Assembly: GCA_002239065.1 (NCBI GenBank)
Contig: MPNO01000047.1
Span: 1 to 36,082, forward strand
From: Defluviicoccus sp. bin129
GTDB lineage: Bacteria; Pseudomonadota; Alphaproteobacteria; MPNO01
Length of the DNA: 36,082 bases
Direction of reading: 5' to 3'
A program made the position numbers and the translations under genes. The notes under the pieces were generated by a model that was given only the letters and a program-made list of their open reading frames with translations, was not told the origin of the DNA and made no database searches. Positions 15,869 to 23,830 of this stretch are shown here, piece after piece (the stretch's first letter is position 1; each line of letters starts with the position of its first letter).

Positions 15869-17031
15869 CGACCATCGGCCTGCCGACCGGCGACGGCGGG
15901 ATCGCGCCCTTCGAGATGGGCGCGCCGCGCGCGGCCGTCGAACCGCCGAAGCGCCCGTTCAACCGGATCGCCTTCGCCGCGGCGCATGTCGTCGCCGACC
16001 CGCTCGCCGACAACGACCCGTGGATCGAACCGGCGATCGACTGGGACGCCACGCTCGCCTTCCGCCGCCATCTCTGGCGGCTCGGCCTCGGCGTCGCCGA
16101 GGCGATGGACACCGCCCAGCGCGGCATGGGGCTCGACTGGGAGACCTCGCTCGAGCTGATCCGCCGCAGCGTCGCCGAGGCCCGGGACATGCCGGGCGCG
16201 GCGGTCGCCTCGGGCGCCGGCACCGACCACCTCGCGCCCGACCCGGATCTCGCGATCGAGGACGTGATCGCGGCCTATGAGGAACAATGCGCCGCGGTCG
16301 AGGCGGCGGGCGGGCGGATCGTCCTGATGGCCTCGCGCGCACTGGCCGCCGCCGCAAGGGGTCCGGAGGACTATCTCCGGGTCTACGACCGGATCCTGTC
16401 GCAGGTCGCCGAGCCGGTCATCATCCACTGGCTGGGCGAGATGTTCGACCCGGCGCTCGCCGGCTATTGGGGGCACGACGACCACTGGCGGGCGATGGAG
16501 ACCTGTCTCGCGGCGATCGAGGCCGACGCGGCCAGGATCGACGGAATCAAGATCTCGCTGCTCGACAAGGACAAGGAGATCGCGCTGCGCCGCAGACTGC
16601 CCGACGGCGTGCGCATGTATACCGGCGACGACTTCAACTACCCCGAGCTGATCGAGGGCGACGAGGCGGGGTATTCGGACGCGCTGCTCGGCATTTTCGA
16701 TGCCATCGCGCCGGCCGCCTCGGCCGCGCTGGCGGCGCTGTCGGGCAACCGGGCGGAGGACTTCCGCGCCATCCTCGCGCCGACCGTGGCGCTGTCGCGC
16801 CATATCTTCCGGGCGCCGACCCGGTTCTACAAGACCGGCGTCGTGTTCATGGCCTATCTCGGCGGTCTGCAGGACCATTTCGTCATGGTGGGCGGGCAGC
16901 AGAGCGCGCGGTCGGTCGTCCACCTGGCCGAGATCTTCCGCCTCGCCGACCGGGCCGGGCTGCTCCCCGATCCCGAGCTCGCCGCCGGGCGCATGCGCGA
17001 CACCATGCGGCTCCACGGGATCGCCGCCTGA
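15865..17031 (+). CDS. DUF993 protein, dihydrodipicolinate synthase-like aldolase
   Basis: Protein of 388 residues of the DUF993 family, a TIM barrel related to the DapA/NAL class I aldolases. DGIKISLLDKDKE presents Lys229 in the position expected for the Schiff-base lysine, and MYTGDDFNYPELI follows as in DapA relatives. Sequence before residue 40 is an extension absent from DapA. Family members sit beside Gfo/Idh/MocA dehydrogenases and sugar isomerases, so a retro-aldol step on an oxidised sugar or cyclitol derivative is the likely role; this is inferred from fold and context. It overlaps the upstream gene by ATGA and the downstream one by TGATG. Confidence 0.88.
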   Translation: MTTIGLPTGDGGIAPFEMGAPRAAVEPPKRPFNRIAFAAAHVVADPLADNDPWIEPAIDWDATLAFRRHLWRLGLGVAEAMDTAQRGMGLDWETSLELIRRSVAEARDMPGAAVASGAGTDHLAPDPDLAIEDVIAAYEEQCAAVEAAGGRIVLMASRALAAAARGPEDYLRVYDRILSQVAEPVIIHWLGEMFDPALAGYWGHDDHWRAMETCLAAIEADAARIDGIKISLLDKDKEIALRRRLPDGVRMYTGDDFNYPELIEGDEAGYSDALLGIFDAIAPAASAALAALSGNRAEDFRAILAPTVALSRHIFRAPTRFYKTGVVFMAYLGGLQDHFVMVGGQQSARSVVHLAEIFRLADRAGLLPDPELAAGRMRDTMRLHGIAA

Positions 17032-17852
17032 TGCCGGGAATCGAGAAGCTCGCGATCAACCAGGTCACCACGCGCGACCAGTGGACGCTGCGCGAGGCCG
17101 TCGAGGGCTACGCCCGGCACGGGGTGCGCGGCATCTCGGTGTGGCGCGACAAGCTCGCCGATTGCGGCGTCGCCGATGCCGCCTCCCTGCTCGGCGATCA
17201 CGGGATGACGGTCACCGGGCTGTGCCGGGGCGGCATGTTCGGCGGCTCGGACGGGTCGGGCTGGCAAGCCGCCATCGACGACAATCTGAAGGCCGTCGAG
17301 GAAGCCGCGGCGATCGGCGCGCGCGCCCTGGTCCTGGTCGCGGGCGGCCTGGCCCCGGGCTCGAAGGACCTTGTCGGCGCCCGCGCCCGGGTGGCGGACG
17401 GCATCGCCGCGATCCTGCCCGCGGCGCGCGCCGCCGGGGTGGCGCTCGCCATCGAGCCGATGCACCCGATGACCTGCGCCGACCGCGGCTGCGTGACCAC
17501 GCTCGGGCTCGCCAACGATCTCTGCGATGCGCTCGGCGAGGGCGTGGGGGTCGCGGTCGACGTCTACCACGTCTGGTGGGACCCGGCGCTCGACGAGGAG
17601 ATCGCCCGCGCCGGCCGGCGCATCCTCGCCTTCCACGTCAATGACTGGCTCGCCGACACCAGGGACCGCGTGTTCGACCGCGGCATGATGGGCGACGGGG
17701 TGGTCGACATCCCGCGCATCCGCCGCCTGGTCGAGCGGGCGGGCTATGACGGGATGAACGAAGTCGAGATATTCTCCGCCGAGAACTGGTGGAAACGCGA
17801 CCCCGACGAGGTGGTCGCGGTCTGCGTCGAACGCCACGAAACCGCGGTCTGA
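17031..17852 (+). CDS. Sugar phosphate isomerase/epimerase family (xylose isomerase-like TIM barrel)
   Basis: TIM-barrel protein of 273 residues. Probable metal ligands are Glu142 (AIEPMHP), Asp177 and His180 (AVDVYHVWWD), His202 (AFHVNDW) and a Glu in NEVEIFS near residue 245; FHVNDW and VWWD are standard signatures of this family. Relatives include IolE/IolI inositol enzymes, tagatose epimerases and hydroxypyruvate isomerase, so an isomerisation or dehydration of a keto-sugar fits. Start codon ATG 17031 shares its A with the TGA of the DUF993 gene. It closes the operon that begins at 14711; the next gene starts 30 bases later and may be read through. Confidence 0.9.
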   Translation: MPGIEKLAINQVTTRDQWTLREAVEGYARHGVRGISVWRDKLADCGVADAASLLGDHGMTVTGLCRGGMFGGSDGSGWQAAIDDNLKAVEEAAAIGARALVLVAGGLAPGSKDLVGARARVADGIAAILPAARAAGVALAIEPMHPMTCADRGCVTTLGLANDLCDALGEGVGVAVDVYHVWWDPALDEEIARAGRRILAFHVNDWLADTRDRVFDRGMMGDGVVDIPRIRRLVERAGYDGMNEVEIFSAENWWKRDPDEVVAVCVERHETAV

Positions 17853-17882
17853 CGCGCAGAGCTGAATTTGGGAGGACAACCC

Positions 17883-19016
17883 ATGGCCACAGTCGAACCG
17901 GCAACCGGCTCCAATCGGGACGCGCGCCTCGATGCGCTCTACGAGAGGCTCGACGCGCACGACATGGCGCCCTACTGGGCGGTCCGCAGCGATACCGCGA
18001 ACGACGAGGACGCGCAGATCCTGAAGGCCGGGAAGGCACGGCCCTACGTGTGGAAATACAAGGATATAGAGCCGATTCTTTACGAGGCGGCCGAGCTGGT
18101 GACGATGGACGATTCCGAGCGCCGGTCGGTGGTCCTGGTCAACCCGGGCCTCGCCCCGGTGCGGGCGACGGTGACGACGCTCTACACCGCGTACCGGCTC
18201 AACGACCCGCGCGAGATCATGCCGCCGCATCGGCACTCGATCAACGCGGTGAGGATCGGGCTTACCGGCGCCAGCAACTTTACCGGCGTCGAGGGCGAGA
18301 ACATCGTCTTCGGGCCGGGCGACCTGGTGCTGACCCCGGCGGATGCGTGGCACAACCACGGCAACCACGGCGACGACTTCGCGGTCAATGTCAGCGTCCT
18401 CGACCTGCCGCTGACCGAGGTCCTGAACGCGGCCGGCTTCGAGCACCATTACGAGGAGGACGGGGTCGCGAAGAGCGAGCAGACGGCCCGCTTCGCCGAC
18501 GACCACTCGTCCCGGGTCTACGGACAGGGCGGCCTGTTGCCGCGCTTCGTCGATCACGGCCGCGGCGCCGGGCGCTCCTCGCCGATGTATGTCTATCGCT
18601 GGGAGGCGACGCGGGAGCTGCTGGAGAAGTTCCGCGACCACGAGGGCAGCCCCTATGACGCGATCGCGGTGGAATATATCGACCCGACGACGGGCCGCCC
18701 CCCCTACCCCACCATGACCTTCTTCGGCCAGCTGCTCAGGCCCGGCGAGCGCACGCGGGCGCAGCGCCAGAACGCGAGCCTGGTCTGCTTCCCCTTCGAG
18801 GGCAGCGGCCATTCCATCGTCGACGGCGAACGGCTCGACTGGCAGCGATTCGACGCCATCGCCGTGCCCGGCAATTCGTGGTTCGAGCACGTCAACGGTT
18901 CGGACAGCGAGGACGCGATCCTGTTCGTCGTCAGCGACGAGCCGACGCTGTCGACCCTCGGCTTCCTCAGGCGCTTCGGCAGGACCGAATCCGGGGAGGT
19001 CGTGCGCCTGGTGTAG
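17883..19016 (+). CDS. Gentisate 1,2-dioxygenase-like bicupin
   Basis: Protein of 377 residues with two cupin domains. The N-terminal cupin has the iron motif HRH (His116, His118) and the third ligand in AWHNHGNHG (His157 or His159), as in gentisate and 1-hydroxy-2-naphthoate dioxygenases, which open a hydroxylated aromatic ring between the carboxylate and hydroxyl carbons. The C-terminal cupin (from about residue 270, LLRPGERTRAQRQNASLVCFPFEGSGHS) lacks the histidine pair and is probably structural. ATG 17883 has GGAGGA six bases upstream. A paralogue lies at 34731. Ring-cleaving activity is likely but the natural substrate is unknown. Confidence 0.86.
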   Translation: MATVEPATGSNRDARLDALYERLDAHDMAPYWAVRSDTANDEDAQILKAGKARPYVWKYKDIEPILYEAAELVTMDDSERRSVVLVNPGLAPVRATVTTLYTAYRLNDPREIMPPHRHSINAVRIGLTGASNFTGVEGENIVFGPGDLVLTPADAWHNHGNHGDDFAVNVSVLDLPLTEVLNAAGFEHHYEEDGVAKSEQTARFADDHSSRVYGQGGLLPRFVDHGRGAGRSSPMYVYRWEATRELLEKFRDHEGSPYDAIAVEYIDPTTGRPPYPTMTFFGQLLRPGERTRAQRQNASLVCFPFEGSGHSIVDGERLDWQRFDAIAVPGNSWFEHVNGSDSEDAILFVVSDEPTLSTLGFLRRFGRTESGEVVRLV

Positions 19017-19044
19017 GATCGGCACAGGATCGGCACCGAGTCGA

Positions 19045-19072
19045 TTGAACGCGGAAGGGGCGCGGGTATCAT
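19045..19072 (+). promoter_or_regulatory. Candidate promoter for the dioxygenase-aldolase-FAH genes
   Basis: TTGAAC (19045-19050), a 16-base spacer, and TATCAT (19067-19072), which matches TATAAT at five of six positions. The start would be near 19079, about 33 bases before the ATG at 19112. A good -10 is uncommon in this GC-rich window. Confidence 0.6.
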
Positions 19073-19085
19073 GGTAGCCGCTACC
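19073..19085 (+). promoter_or_regulatory. Palindromic operator overlapping the transcription start
   Basis: GGTAGC-C-GCTACC is a perfect inverted repeat with a one-base centre, placed directly after the -10 hexamer so that a bound protein would block initiation. The half-site resembles those of LacI-family sugar or acid regulators, though those usually have an even-length CG centre. No regulator gene of this type is in the window. Confidence 0.5.
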
Positions 19086-19111
19086 GGACGCGCCGCATTG
19101 CGAGGTGATCC

Positions 19112-19966
19112 ATGATCGAGATCGTCGACATCCGCTACGTTCGCCTGGGCACGCGCGACGTCGATGCCGCGGTCGGGTTCGCGACCGAGACTCTCGGCCT
19201 CGAGCTGGTGCGGCGCGAGAACGGCGCGGCCTATGTCCGGGGCGACGACCGGGACCACAATATCTGCTATTTCGACGGCGCGCCCGACGACCACACAGTC
19301 GGCTTCGAGGTGGAGACCGCGGAGATGCTGGACCGCGCCGCCGCCGAGCTCGCGGCGGCGGGCGTCGCGGTGAAGCGCGGAACGCCGGAGGATGCCGCCC
19401 GGCGCCGGGTGACGGACTACATCAATTTCAGCGATCCGACCGGCAACGGCATCGACCTGGTGCTGCGCCCGTTCCACAGCGGCCGGCGCTATTTCCCGAG
19501 CCGCGACGCGGGGATCCAGGAATTCTCCCATGTCGGGCTCAAGACCACCGACGCGCCGCGCGACGAGGCGTTCTGGACGGCGCATTTCAACATCCGCGCC
19601 AATGACTGGATCGGCGACGCGGCGCTGATGTCCTTCGACAAGGTGCATCACCGCCTCGCCTTGTTCCCGGCGAGGGAAGCCGGGGTGCAGCACATCAACT
19701 TCCAGGTCGAGAGCGTCGACGACATCATGCGCTCGCATTACTTCCTGAGCGAGCGCCAGGTGCGGATCGTCTTCGGCCCCGGCCGCCACCCGACCTCGGG
19801 CGCCCGCTTCCTCTATTTCGAGGGGCCGGACGAGATGGTCTACGAATATTCCCACGGGGTGCGGCTGATCGAGGATCCGGACTACCGGCCGCGGCAATTC
19901 CCGTTCGACGATTCGTCGCTCTGCATGTGGGGCGCGAAGCCGGACATCGTGGAGTTCAAGAGCTGA
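19112..19966 (+). CDS. Type I extradiol dioxygenase-like VOC protein
   Basis: Protein of 284 residues with two VOC domains. The C-terminal domain has the full 2-His-1-carboxylate iron triad: His140 (EFSHVGLKT), His194 (VQHINFQVE) and Glu245 (MVYEYSHGVR), with YFEGPDEMVYEYS matching the catechol 2,3-dioxygenase signature region. Such enzymes cleave catecholic rings next to the diol using Fe(II) and oxygen. The N-terminal domain is non-metal, as is normal. GAGGT precedes ATG 19112, and a promoter with an operator-like palindrome lies just upstream, so this begins a transcript with the aldolase-like and FAH genes. Spacing to the next gene is 45 bases. Confidence 0.87.
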   Translation: MIEIVDIRYVRLGTRDVDAAVGFATETLGLELVRRENGAAYVRGDDRDHNICYFDGAPDDHTVGFEVETAEMLDRAAAELAAAGVAVKRGTPEDAARRRVTDYINFSDPTGNGIDLVLRPFHSGRRYFPSRDAGIQEFSHVGLKTTDAPRDEAFWTAHFNIRANDWIGDAALMSFDKVHHRLALFPAREAGVQHINFQVESVDDIMRSHYFLSERQVRIVFGPGRHPTSGARFLYFEGPDEMVYEYSHGVRLIEDPDYRPRQFPFDDSSLCMWGAKPDIVEFKS

Positions 19967-20011
19967 ACCCCGGCGGTCGCAGATCCGGCGCGGGCGGCGC
20001 GGGGGCGTTTC

Positions 20012-20716
20012 TTGGCTGAAACCCGGTTCGGCACCATCGGCGAGCCGGTGGAAGCGACGCAGATCCGCGTGCGCAAGGCGGCGCGGGCGCTCGCCCGGCA
20101 CGATCTCGGCCACGCCTACGGCCATGTCAGCGCGCGCCTCGACGACGACCGTTTCCTGGTCTGCGCGGCCAGGCCGATGGGGCTCATCGGCCCCGGCGAG
20201 CCGGGGAATGTGGTGCCGATCGAGGGTGCGCTGCCCGACGGCGTGCTCGGCGAGGTGCGCTGCCACCAGCAGATTTACCGCCGGCGCGCGGACGTGAACG
20301 GCATCTGCCGCACCTTCCTGCGCGAGACCATGACTCTCTCGACCTTCCGTCTGGTGCCGCGCGCGCGGCACGGGTTCGGCTGCTATTTCGCGCCGGGACC
20401 GGCGCTGTGGGACGACCCGGCGCTGCTGCGCACGGACGAGGCGGCGGCGCGGCTCGCGGACTGCCTGGGCGGGTCGCGGGCGGTGGTGATGCGCGGCAAC
20501 GGGGCGATCCTCACCGGGGCCACGGTCGAGGAGAGCATCGTGATGGCCTTCTATCTCGAGGAGGCCGCGCGCACCGAGCTCGCCGTGCTGGCGGTCGGCG
20601 GCAACGCCGAATCGGTCGAGATACCGCTCGACGACGCCCGGGCGCGGGCGACCGGCACGGGCCGGATCTTCGAGCGGATGTGGGATTACCTGACCGACGG
20701 GGATCCCGAGAACTAG
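20012..20716 (+). CDS. Class II aldolase/adducin family protein lacking the zinc histidines
   Basis: Protein of 234 residues with the class II aldolase/adducin fold: LARHDLGHAYGHVSARLDDDRFLV at the start and the EVRCHQQIYRRRADVNGI helix-strand that in true aldolases leads to HxH. Here the HxH positions are Arg100 and Phe102 (GICRTFLRE), and the third zinc His of the usual GHG is Asn163 (MRGNGAILTG). All three zinc ligands are thus replaced, while the fold motifs and Glu81 remain. It is next to ring-cleavage genes, where relatives decarboxylate hydroxymuconic semialdehydes. The TTG start (20012) is inferred; GTG 20048 is an alternative. Confidence 0.82.
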   Translation: MAETRFGTIGEPVEATQIRVRKAARALARHDLGHAYGHVSARLDDDRFLVCAARPMGLIGPGEPGNVVPIEGALPDGVLGEVRCHQQIYRRRADVNGICRTFLRETMTLSTFRLVPRARHGFGCYFAPGPALWDDPALLRTDEAAARLADCLGGSRAVVMRGNGAILTGATVEESIVMAFYLEEAARTELAVLAVGGNAESVEIPLDDARARATGTGRIFERMWDYLTDGDPEN

Positions 20717-20740
20717 CCGGCTGCCGCGACGGCAACCGGC
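20716..20740 (+). repeat. Stable intercistronic hairpin
   Basis: GCCGG-c-TGCCG-cga-CGGCA-a-CCGGC, ten pairs with one C/A mismatch, beginning at the last base of the aldolase-like stop codon. There is no T run, so a processing or mRNA-stabilising hairpin is more likely than a terminator. Confidence 0.5.
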
Positions 20741-20761
20741 GCAACTCCAAGGAGGGGGGAT

Positions 20762-21628
20762 ATGCGTCTGGTAAGTTTCAAGAAGGGCCGCGGCAGCGCC
20801 ATCGGCGTGAGGACGGATGACGGCGTCGTCGACCTCTCGGTCGCGGACGAGAGCCTGCCGCAGGACATGATCGGCCTGCTGGCCGGCGGCGACCGGGCGC
20901 TGGCCAGGGCCGCGCGGGCGGCGCGCAAGCCGCCGGAAGGCTCGCTGATCACGCGGCGGGTCAACCACCTGCCGCCGGTCCCCAACCCGGGCAAGGTGAT
21001 CTGCGTCGGGCTCAACTACAGCGACCACGCCGCCGAGGCCGGCATGACGCCGCCCGAATACCCGGTGCTGTTCCTGCGCACCCCGGCCTCGCTGGTCGGC
21101 CACGGCCAGCCGATCCTGCGGCCCAAGGCGTCCAAGCACCACGACTACGAGGCCGAGCTCGTCGCGGTCATCGGCAAGCCCGGGCGCCGCATCGCCAAGG
21201 CGCGCGCGCTCGACCACGTCGCCGGCTACTCGATCGCCAACGAGGGGTCGATCCGCGACTACCAGCTGAAGACCTCGCAGTGGATGATCGGCAAGAGCTT
21301 CGACTCCTCGGGCTCGTTCGGCCCGGAGATCGTCACCCCCGACGAGCTGCCCAACAAGGGCGCCAAGGGGCTGAAGATCGAGGCGCGGCTGAACGGCGAC
21401 ACGCTGCAATCCTCGACCACCTCGTCGATGATTTTCGACGTGGCGACGCTGGTCAACGAATGCAGCAAGATCTTCGCCCTCGAGTCGGGCGACATCATCG
21501 TCACCGGCACGCCTTCCGGCGTCGGCTTCGTGCGCAAGCCGCCGATCTTCATGAAGCCCGGCGACACCTGCGAGATCGAGATCGAGGGCATCGGCGTGCT
21601 CTCCAACCCGATCGCGGCGGAGAAATAG
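20762..21628 (+). CDS. Fumarylacetoacetate hydrolase family protein
   Basis: Protein of 288 residues: a short N-terminal domain, then the FAH barrel from about residue 78 (GKVICVGLNYSDHAAEAG). Metal-binding acids are Glu130 and Glu132 (DYEAEL); the third position, usually Asp in NDxSxRD, is Glu161 here (NEGSIRDYQ). VTGTPSGVG near the end is the standard family motif. FAH members hydrolyse C-C bonds of beta-diketo acids such as fumarylpyruvate, or decarboxylate or hydrate related acids; next to ring-cleavage dioxygenases it likely processes the ring-opened product. A strong AAGGAGG site (20748-20754) precedes ATG 20762. It ends eight bases from the convergent histidine kinase gene. Confidence 0.92.
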   Translation: MRLVSFKKGRGSAIGVRTDDGVVDLSVADESLPQDMIGLLAGGDRALARAARAARKPPEGSLITRRVNHLPPVPNPGKVICVGLNYSDHAAEAGMTPPEYPVLFLRTPASLVGHGQPILRPKASKHHDYEAELVAVIGKPGRRIAKARALDHVAGYSIANEGSIRDYQLKTSQWMIGKSFDSSGSFGPEIVTPDELPNKGAKGLKIEARLNGDTLQSSTTSSMIFDVATLVNECSKIFALESGDIIVTGTPSGVGFVRKPPIFMKPGDTCEIEIEGIGVLSNPIAAEK

Positions 21629-21636
21629 GGACGGCC

Positions 21637-23031
21637 TCAGCGCCCGGCATCCGGCTTCGGCAGGGTCACCACCGCTTCGAGCCCGCCGCCCGGCCGGTCG
21701 CCGAGCGCGATGTCGCCGCCGCAGCGCCTGACCGCGCCGCGGGCGATGGAGAGCCCGAGCCCAGTGCCGCCGGTCTCGCGGCTGCGCGAGGTTTCCAGCC
21801 GGCGGAAGGGCTGGAACACGAGCTCGCGCTGGGCCTCGGGAATGCCGGGACCGCGGTCGGCGACGACGATGCGGACGGCGCGTTCGTCCTCGGCCAGCCC
21901 GACGGTCGCCTCCCCGCCATAGGCGATGGCGTTGTCGATCAGGTTGGCGAGCGCGCGGCGGATCGCGGCCGGCGGACAGGTCAGCACCAGCCGGTCCGGC
22001 CCGTCATAGCGCGCCACCCCGCCGGCATCGGCCGCGTTGTCGCACAGCGTCTGCGCCAGCGACGCGAGGTCGACCGGCCGGTGCGCCTCCTCCACCGCCT
22101 CGTCGCGGGCGAAGGCGAGCGTCGCCTCCAGCATCGCCTGCATCTCCGCCACGTCGCCCTCGGCGCGGGCGCGCTGGGTCCCGTCGCCGATGAACTCGAT
22201 GCGGAGCCGGAGCCGGGTGAGCGCGGTCCTGAGATCGTGCGAGATCGCGGCCAGCATCAGGGTGCGGTCCTCGACCAGCCGCCGCAGCCGGTCCTGCATG
22301 CGGTTGAAGGCATGCGCCGCCCGGCGCAGCTCGGGCGAGCCGGTCTCGGGCAAGGGCGGCGCGGCGAACAGGTCCCGGCCGATGCGGTCGGCGGCGTCGG
22401 AGAAGCGGCGCACCGGCCGGGTCACCCGGCGCGATACCCAGGCCGCGAACAGCACCACGAACAGCCCGCCGACCACCAGCCAGGCCGCCATCCGCGCCGC
22501 CCAGCGGAGCGAGGTCAGCTCGGTCGCGGCGGTGAACACCGCCCACGACCCGTCGCCGAGCCCGACCGCGATGACCGCCTTGCGGCGGCTCGGCAGCAAG
22601 TCGGGCCCCGCCTCGCCGCGCCGACCGGCCCGTCGCCAGGGACGGGCCTCCGGGATCGACACGAGGAGCTCCCGCCCCGCCAGCAGCGGCGCGAGATGCC
22701 GGCGCACGAAACCCTCCACCCCAGGCTCCGAGGGCGGGAATGACGGCCGGTCGGGGGACAGCGCGACGCCGAGCGTCGGGCTGTCGATGGAGGCGAGCAA
22801 CCGACCGCGGCCGGCCGCCGGAACCTCCTCCATCAGCCGCACGGTCGCGACGATCCGGTCGGCCACCGAGTGGGCGAACAGGTGGAGCGTCGCATCGGCC
22901 CGGTCGCGGACATAGGCGAGCATGCTGAGCGCGAGGAAGGCGAACAGCGCCAGCATCAGGATCACCGCGATGCGCGCCGCCACGGTGTCGGGCCACAGGC
23001 GCCGCAGCCCGCGCGCGGCGGCGCCGGTCAT
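21637..23031 (-). CDS. Sensor histidine kinase (EnvZ-like)
   Basis: Inner-membrane kinase of 464 residues. TM1 is about 19-40, a periplasmic region of about 135 residues follows, TM2 is about 180-200, then a HAMP domain. The phosphoacceptor His265 lies in AAISHDLRTALTRLRLRIEFI, an EnvZ-type H-box; the N-box is NLIDNAIAYG, G1 is DRGPGIP and G2 is GGTGLGLSIA. The periplasmic region has no Cys pair or recognisable sensor domain. It overlaps the response regulator by ATGA and would phosphorylate it. Its frame stays open upstream, but this ATG begins the TM-containing protein. Confidence 0.94.
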   Translation of the reverse strand: MTGAAARGLRRLWPDTVAARIAVILMLALFAFLALSMLAYVRDRADATLHLFAHSVADRIVATVRLMEEVPAAGRGRLLASIDSPTLGVALSPDRPSFPPSEPGVEGFVRRHLAPLLAGRELLVSIPEARPWRRAGRRGEAGPDLLPSRRKAVIAVGLGDGSWAVFTAATELTSLRWAARMAAWLVVGGLFVVLFAAWVSRRVTRPVRRFSDAADRIGRDLFAAPPLPETGSPELRRAAHAFNRMQDRLRRLVEDRTLMLAAISHDLRTALTRLRLRIEFIGDGTQRARAEGDVAEMQAMLEATLAFARDEAVEEAHRPVDLASLAQTLCDNAADAGGVARYDGPDRLVLTCPPAAIRRALANLIDNAIAYGGEATVGLAEDERAVRIVVADRGPGIPEAQRELVFQPFRRLETSRSRETGGTGLGLSIARGAVRRCGGDIALGDRPGGGLEAVVTLPKPDAGR

Positions 23032-23744
23032 CGCCGCTCCACCGCCGGGGTGAAGACGTAGCCGCCCGAACGCACGGTCTTGATGAATTCCGGCTTTTTG
23101 GGATCGGGCTCGATCTTGCGCCTGAGCCGGCTCACCTGCACGTCGATGCTGCGGTCGAAGGGCTGGGCGTCGCGGCCCCGCGTGAGGTCGAGCAGACGGT
23201 CGCGCGACAGCACCCGCCCGGGACGCTCGGCGAGTGCTGCGAGAAGCGCGAACTCGCCCGCCGTGAGCGCGACCAGAACCCCGTCCGGATCGCGCAGCTC
23301 GCGCCGCGCGGGGTCGAGGCGCCACCCGGCGAAAACCAGCGCGCCGTCGGCCGGCTCCTGCACCGCCCCCTGCCCGTCCGCGCGGCGCAGCACCGCGCGG
23401 ATGCGGGCCAGCAGCTCGCGCGGGTTGAACGGCTTGGTGAGGTAGTCGTCGGCGCCCATCTCGAGCCCGACGATGCGGTCGGTGTCCTCGGCCACCGCGG
23501 TCAGCATGAGGATCGGGATACGGGTCGCGGCCCTGAGCCGGCGGCAGATCGACAGCCCGTCCTCGCCCGGCAGCATCAGGTCGAGCACGACCAGGTCGAA
23601 CCGGCCATCGCGCAGCAGCCGCTCCATCGCCTTCGAATCGGCCGCGCTGTCGACCCGGAAACCGTTCTTCCGCAGGTACCGCCCGGTGAGGTCGCGGATC
23701 TCGCGGTCGTCGTCGACGATCAGGATATGGGGCGATTCGCTCAT
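23028..23744 (-). CDS. OmpR-family response regulator
   Basis: DNA-binding regulator of 238 residues. The receiver has the acidic pocket DDD (11-13), phosphoacceptor Asp55 (LVVLDLMLPGEDG), Thr82 and Lys104 (YLTKPF). The C-terminal winged helix includes RSIDVQVSRLRRKIEPDPKKPEFIKTVRSGGYVFTP, standard for the OmpR/PhoB class. ATG 23744 begins the family sequence (MSESPHILIVDDD); the open frame before it is not conserved in character. Cotranscribed with the kinase downstream and divergent from the Spy-like gene across 170 bases, a typical layout when the regulator controls the periplasmic protein. Confidence 0.95.
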   Translation of the reverse strand: MSESPHILIVDDDREIRDLTGRYLRKNGFRVDSAADSKAMERLLRDGRFDLVVLDLMLPGEDGLSICRRLRAATRIPILMLTAVAEDTDRIVGLEMGADDYLTKPFNPRELLARIRAVLRRADGQGAVQEPADGALVFAGWRLDPARRELRDPDGVLVALTAGEFALLAALAERPGRVLSRDRLLDLTRGRDAQPFDRSIDVQVSRLRRKIEPDPKKPEFIKTVRSGGYVFTPAVERR

Positions 23745-23784
23745 CGTCCGACTATAGGCAAGCCATGTCCGCCGACGACGGAAA

Positions 23785-23830
23785 TTCGTAACCGGCGATT
23801 GCCGCGCGGGGCTCCGCAACGCTTCGTTAC
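23785..23830. promoter_or_regulatory. Candidate response-regulator sites in the divergent intergenic region
   Basis: TTCGTAAC (23785-23792) and TTCGTTAC (23823-23830) are near-identical direct repeats 38 bases apart. The second is also one arm of AACG-CTT-CGTT. They lie between the response regulator and the Spy-like gene, where autoregulatory OmpR-type sites are expected. No binding is proven. Confidence 0.35.

Noticed and set aside
19016..19036. Tandem 10-base repeat GGATCGGCAC with one-base spacer
   Set aside because: Too short and overlaps the bicupin stop codon; no third copy or link to the promoter 9 bases further on, so probably chance or slippage.
18704..21409. Long minus-strand open frame of 901 residues
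   Set aside because: Antisense to the bicupin, VOC, aldolase-like and FAH genes, all of which have family motifs; the reverse product has none.
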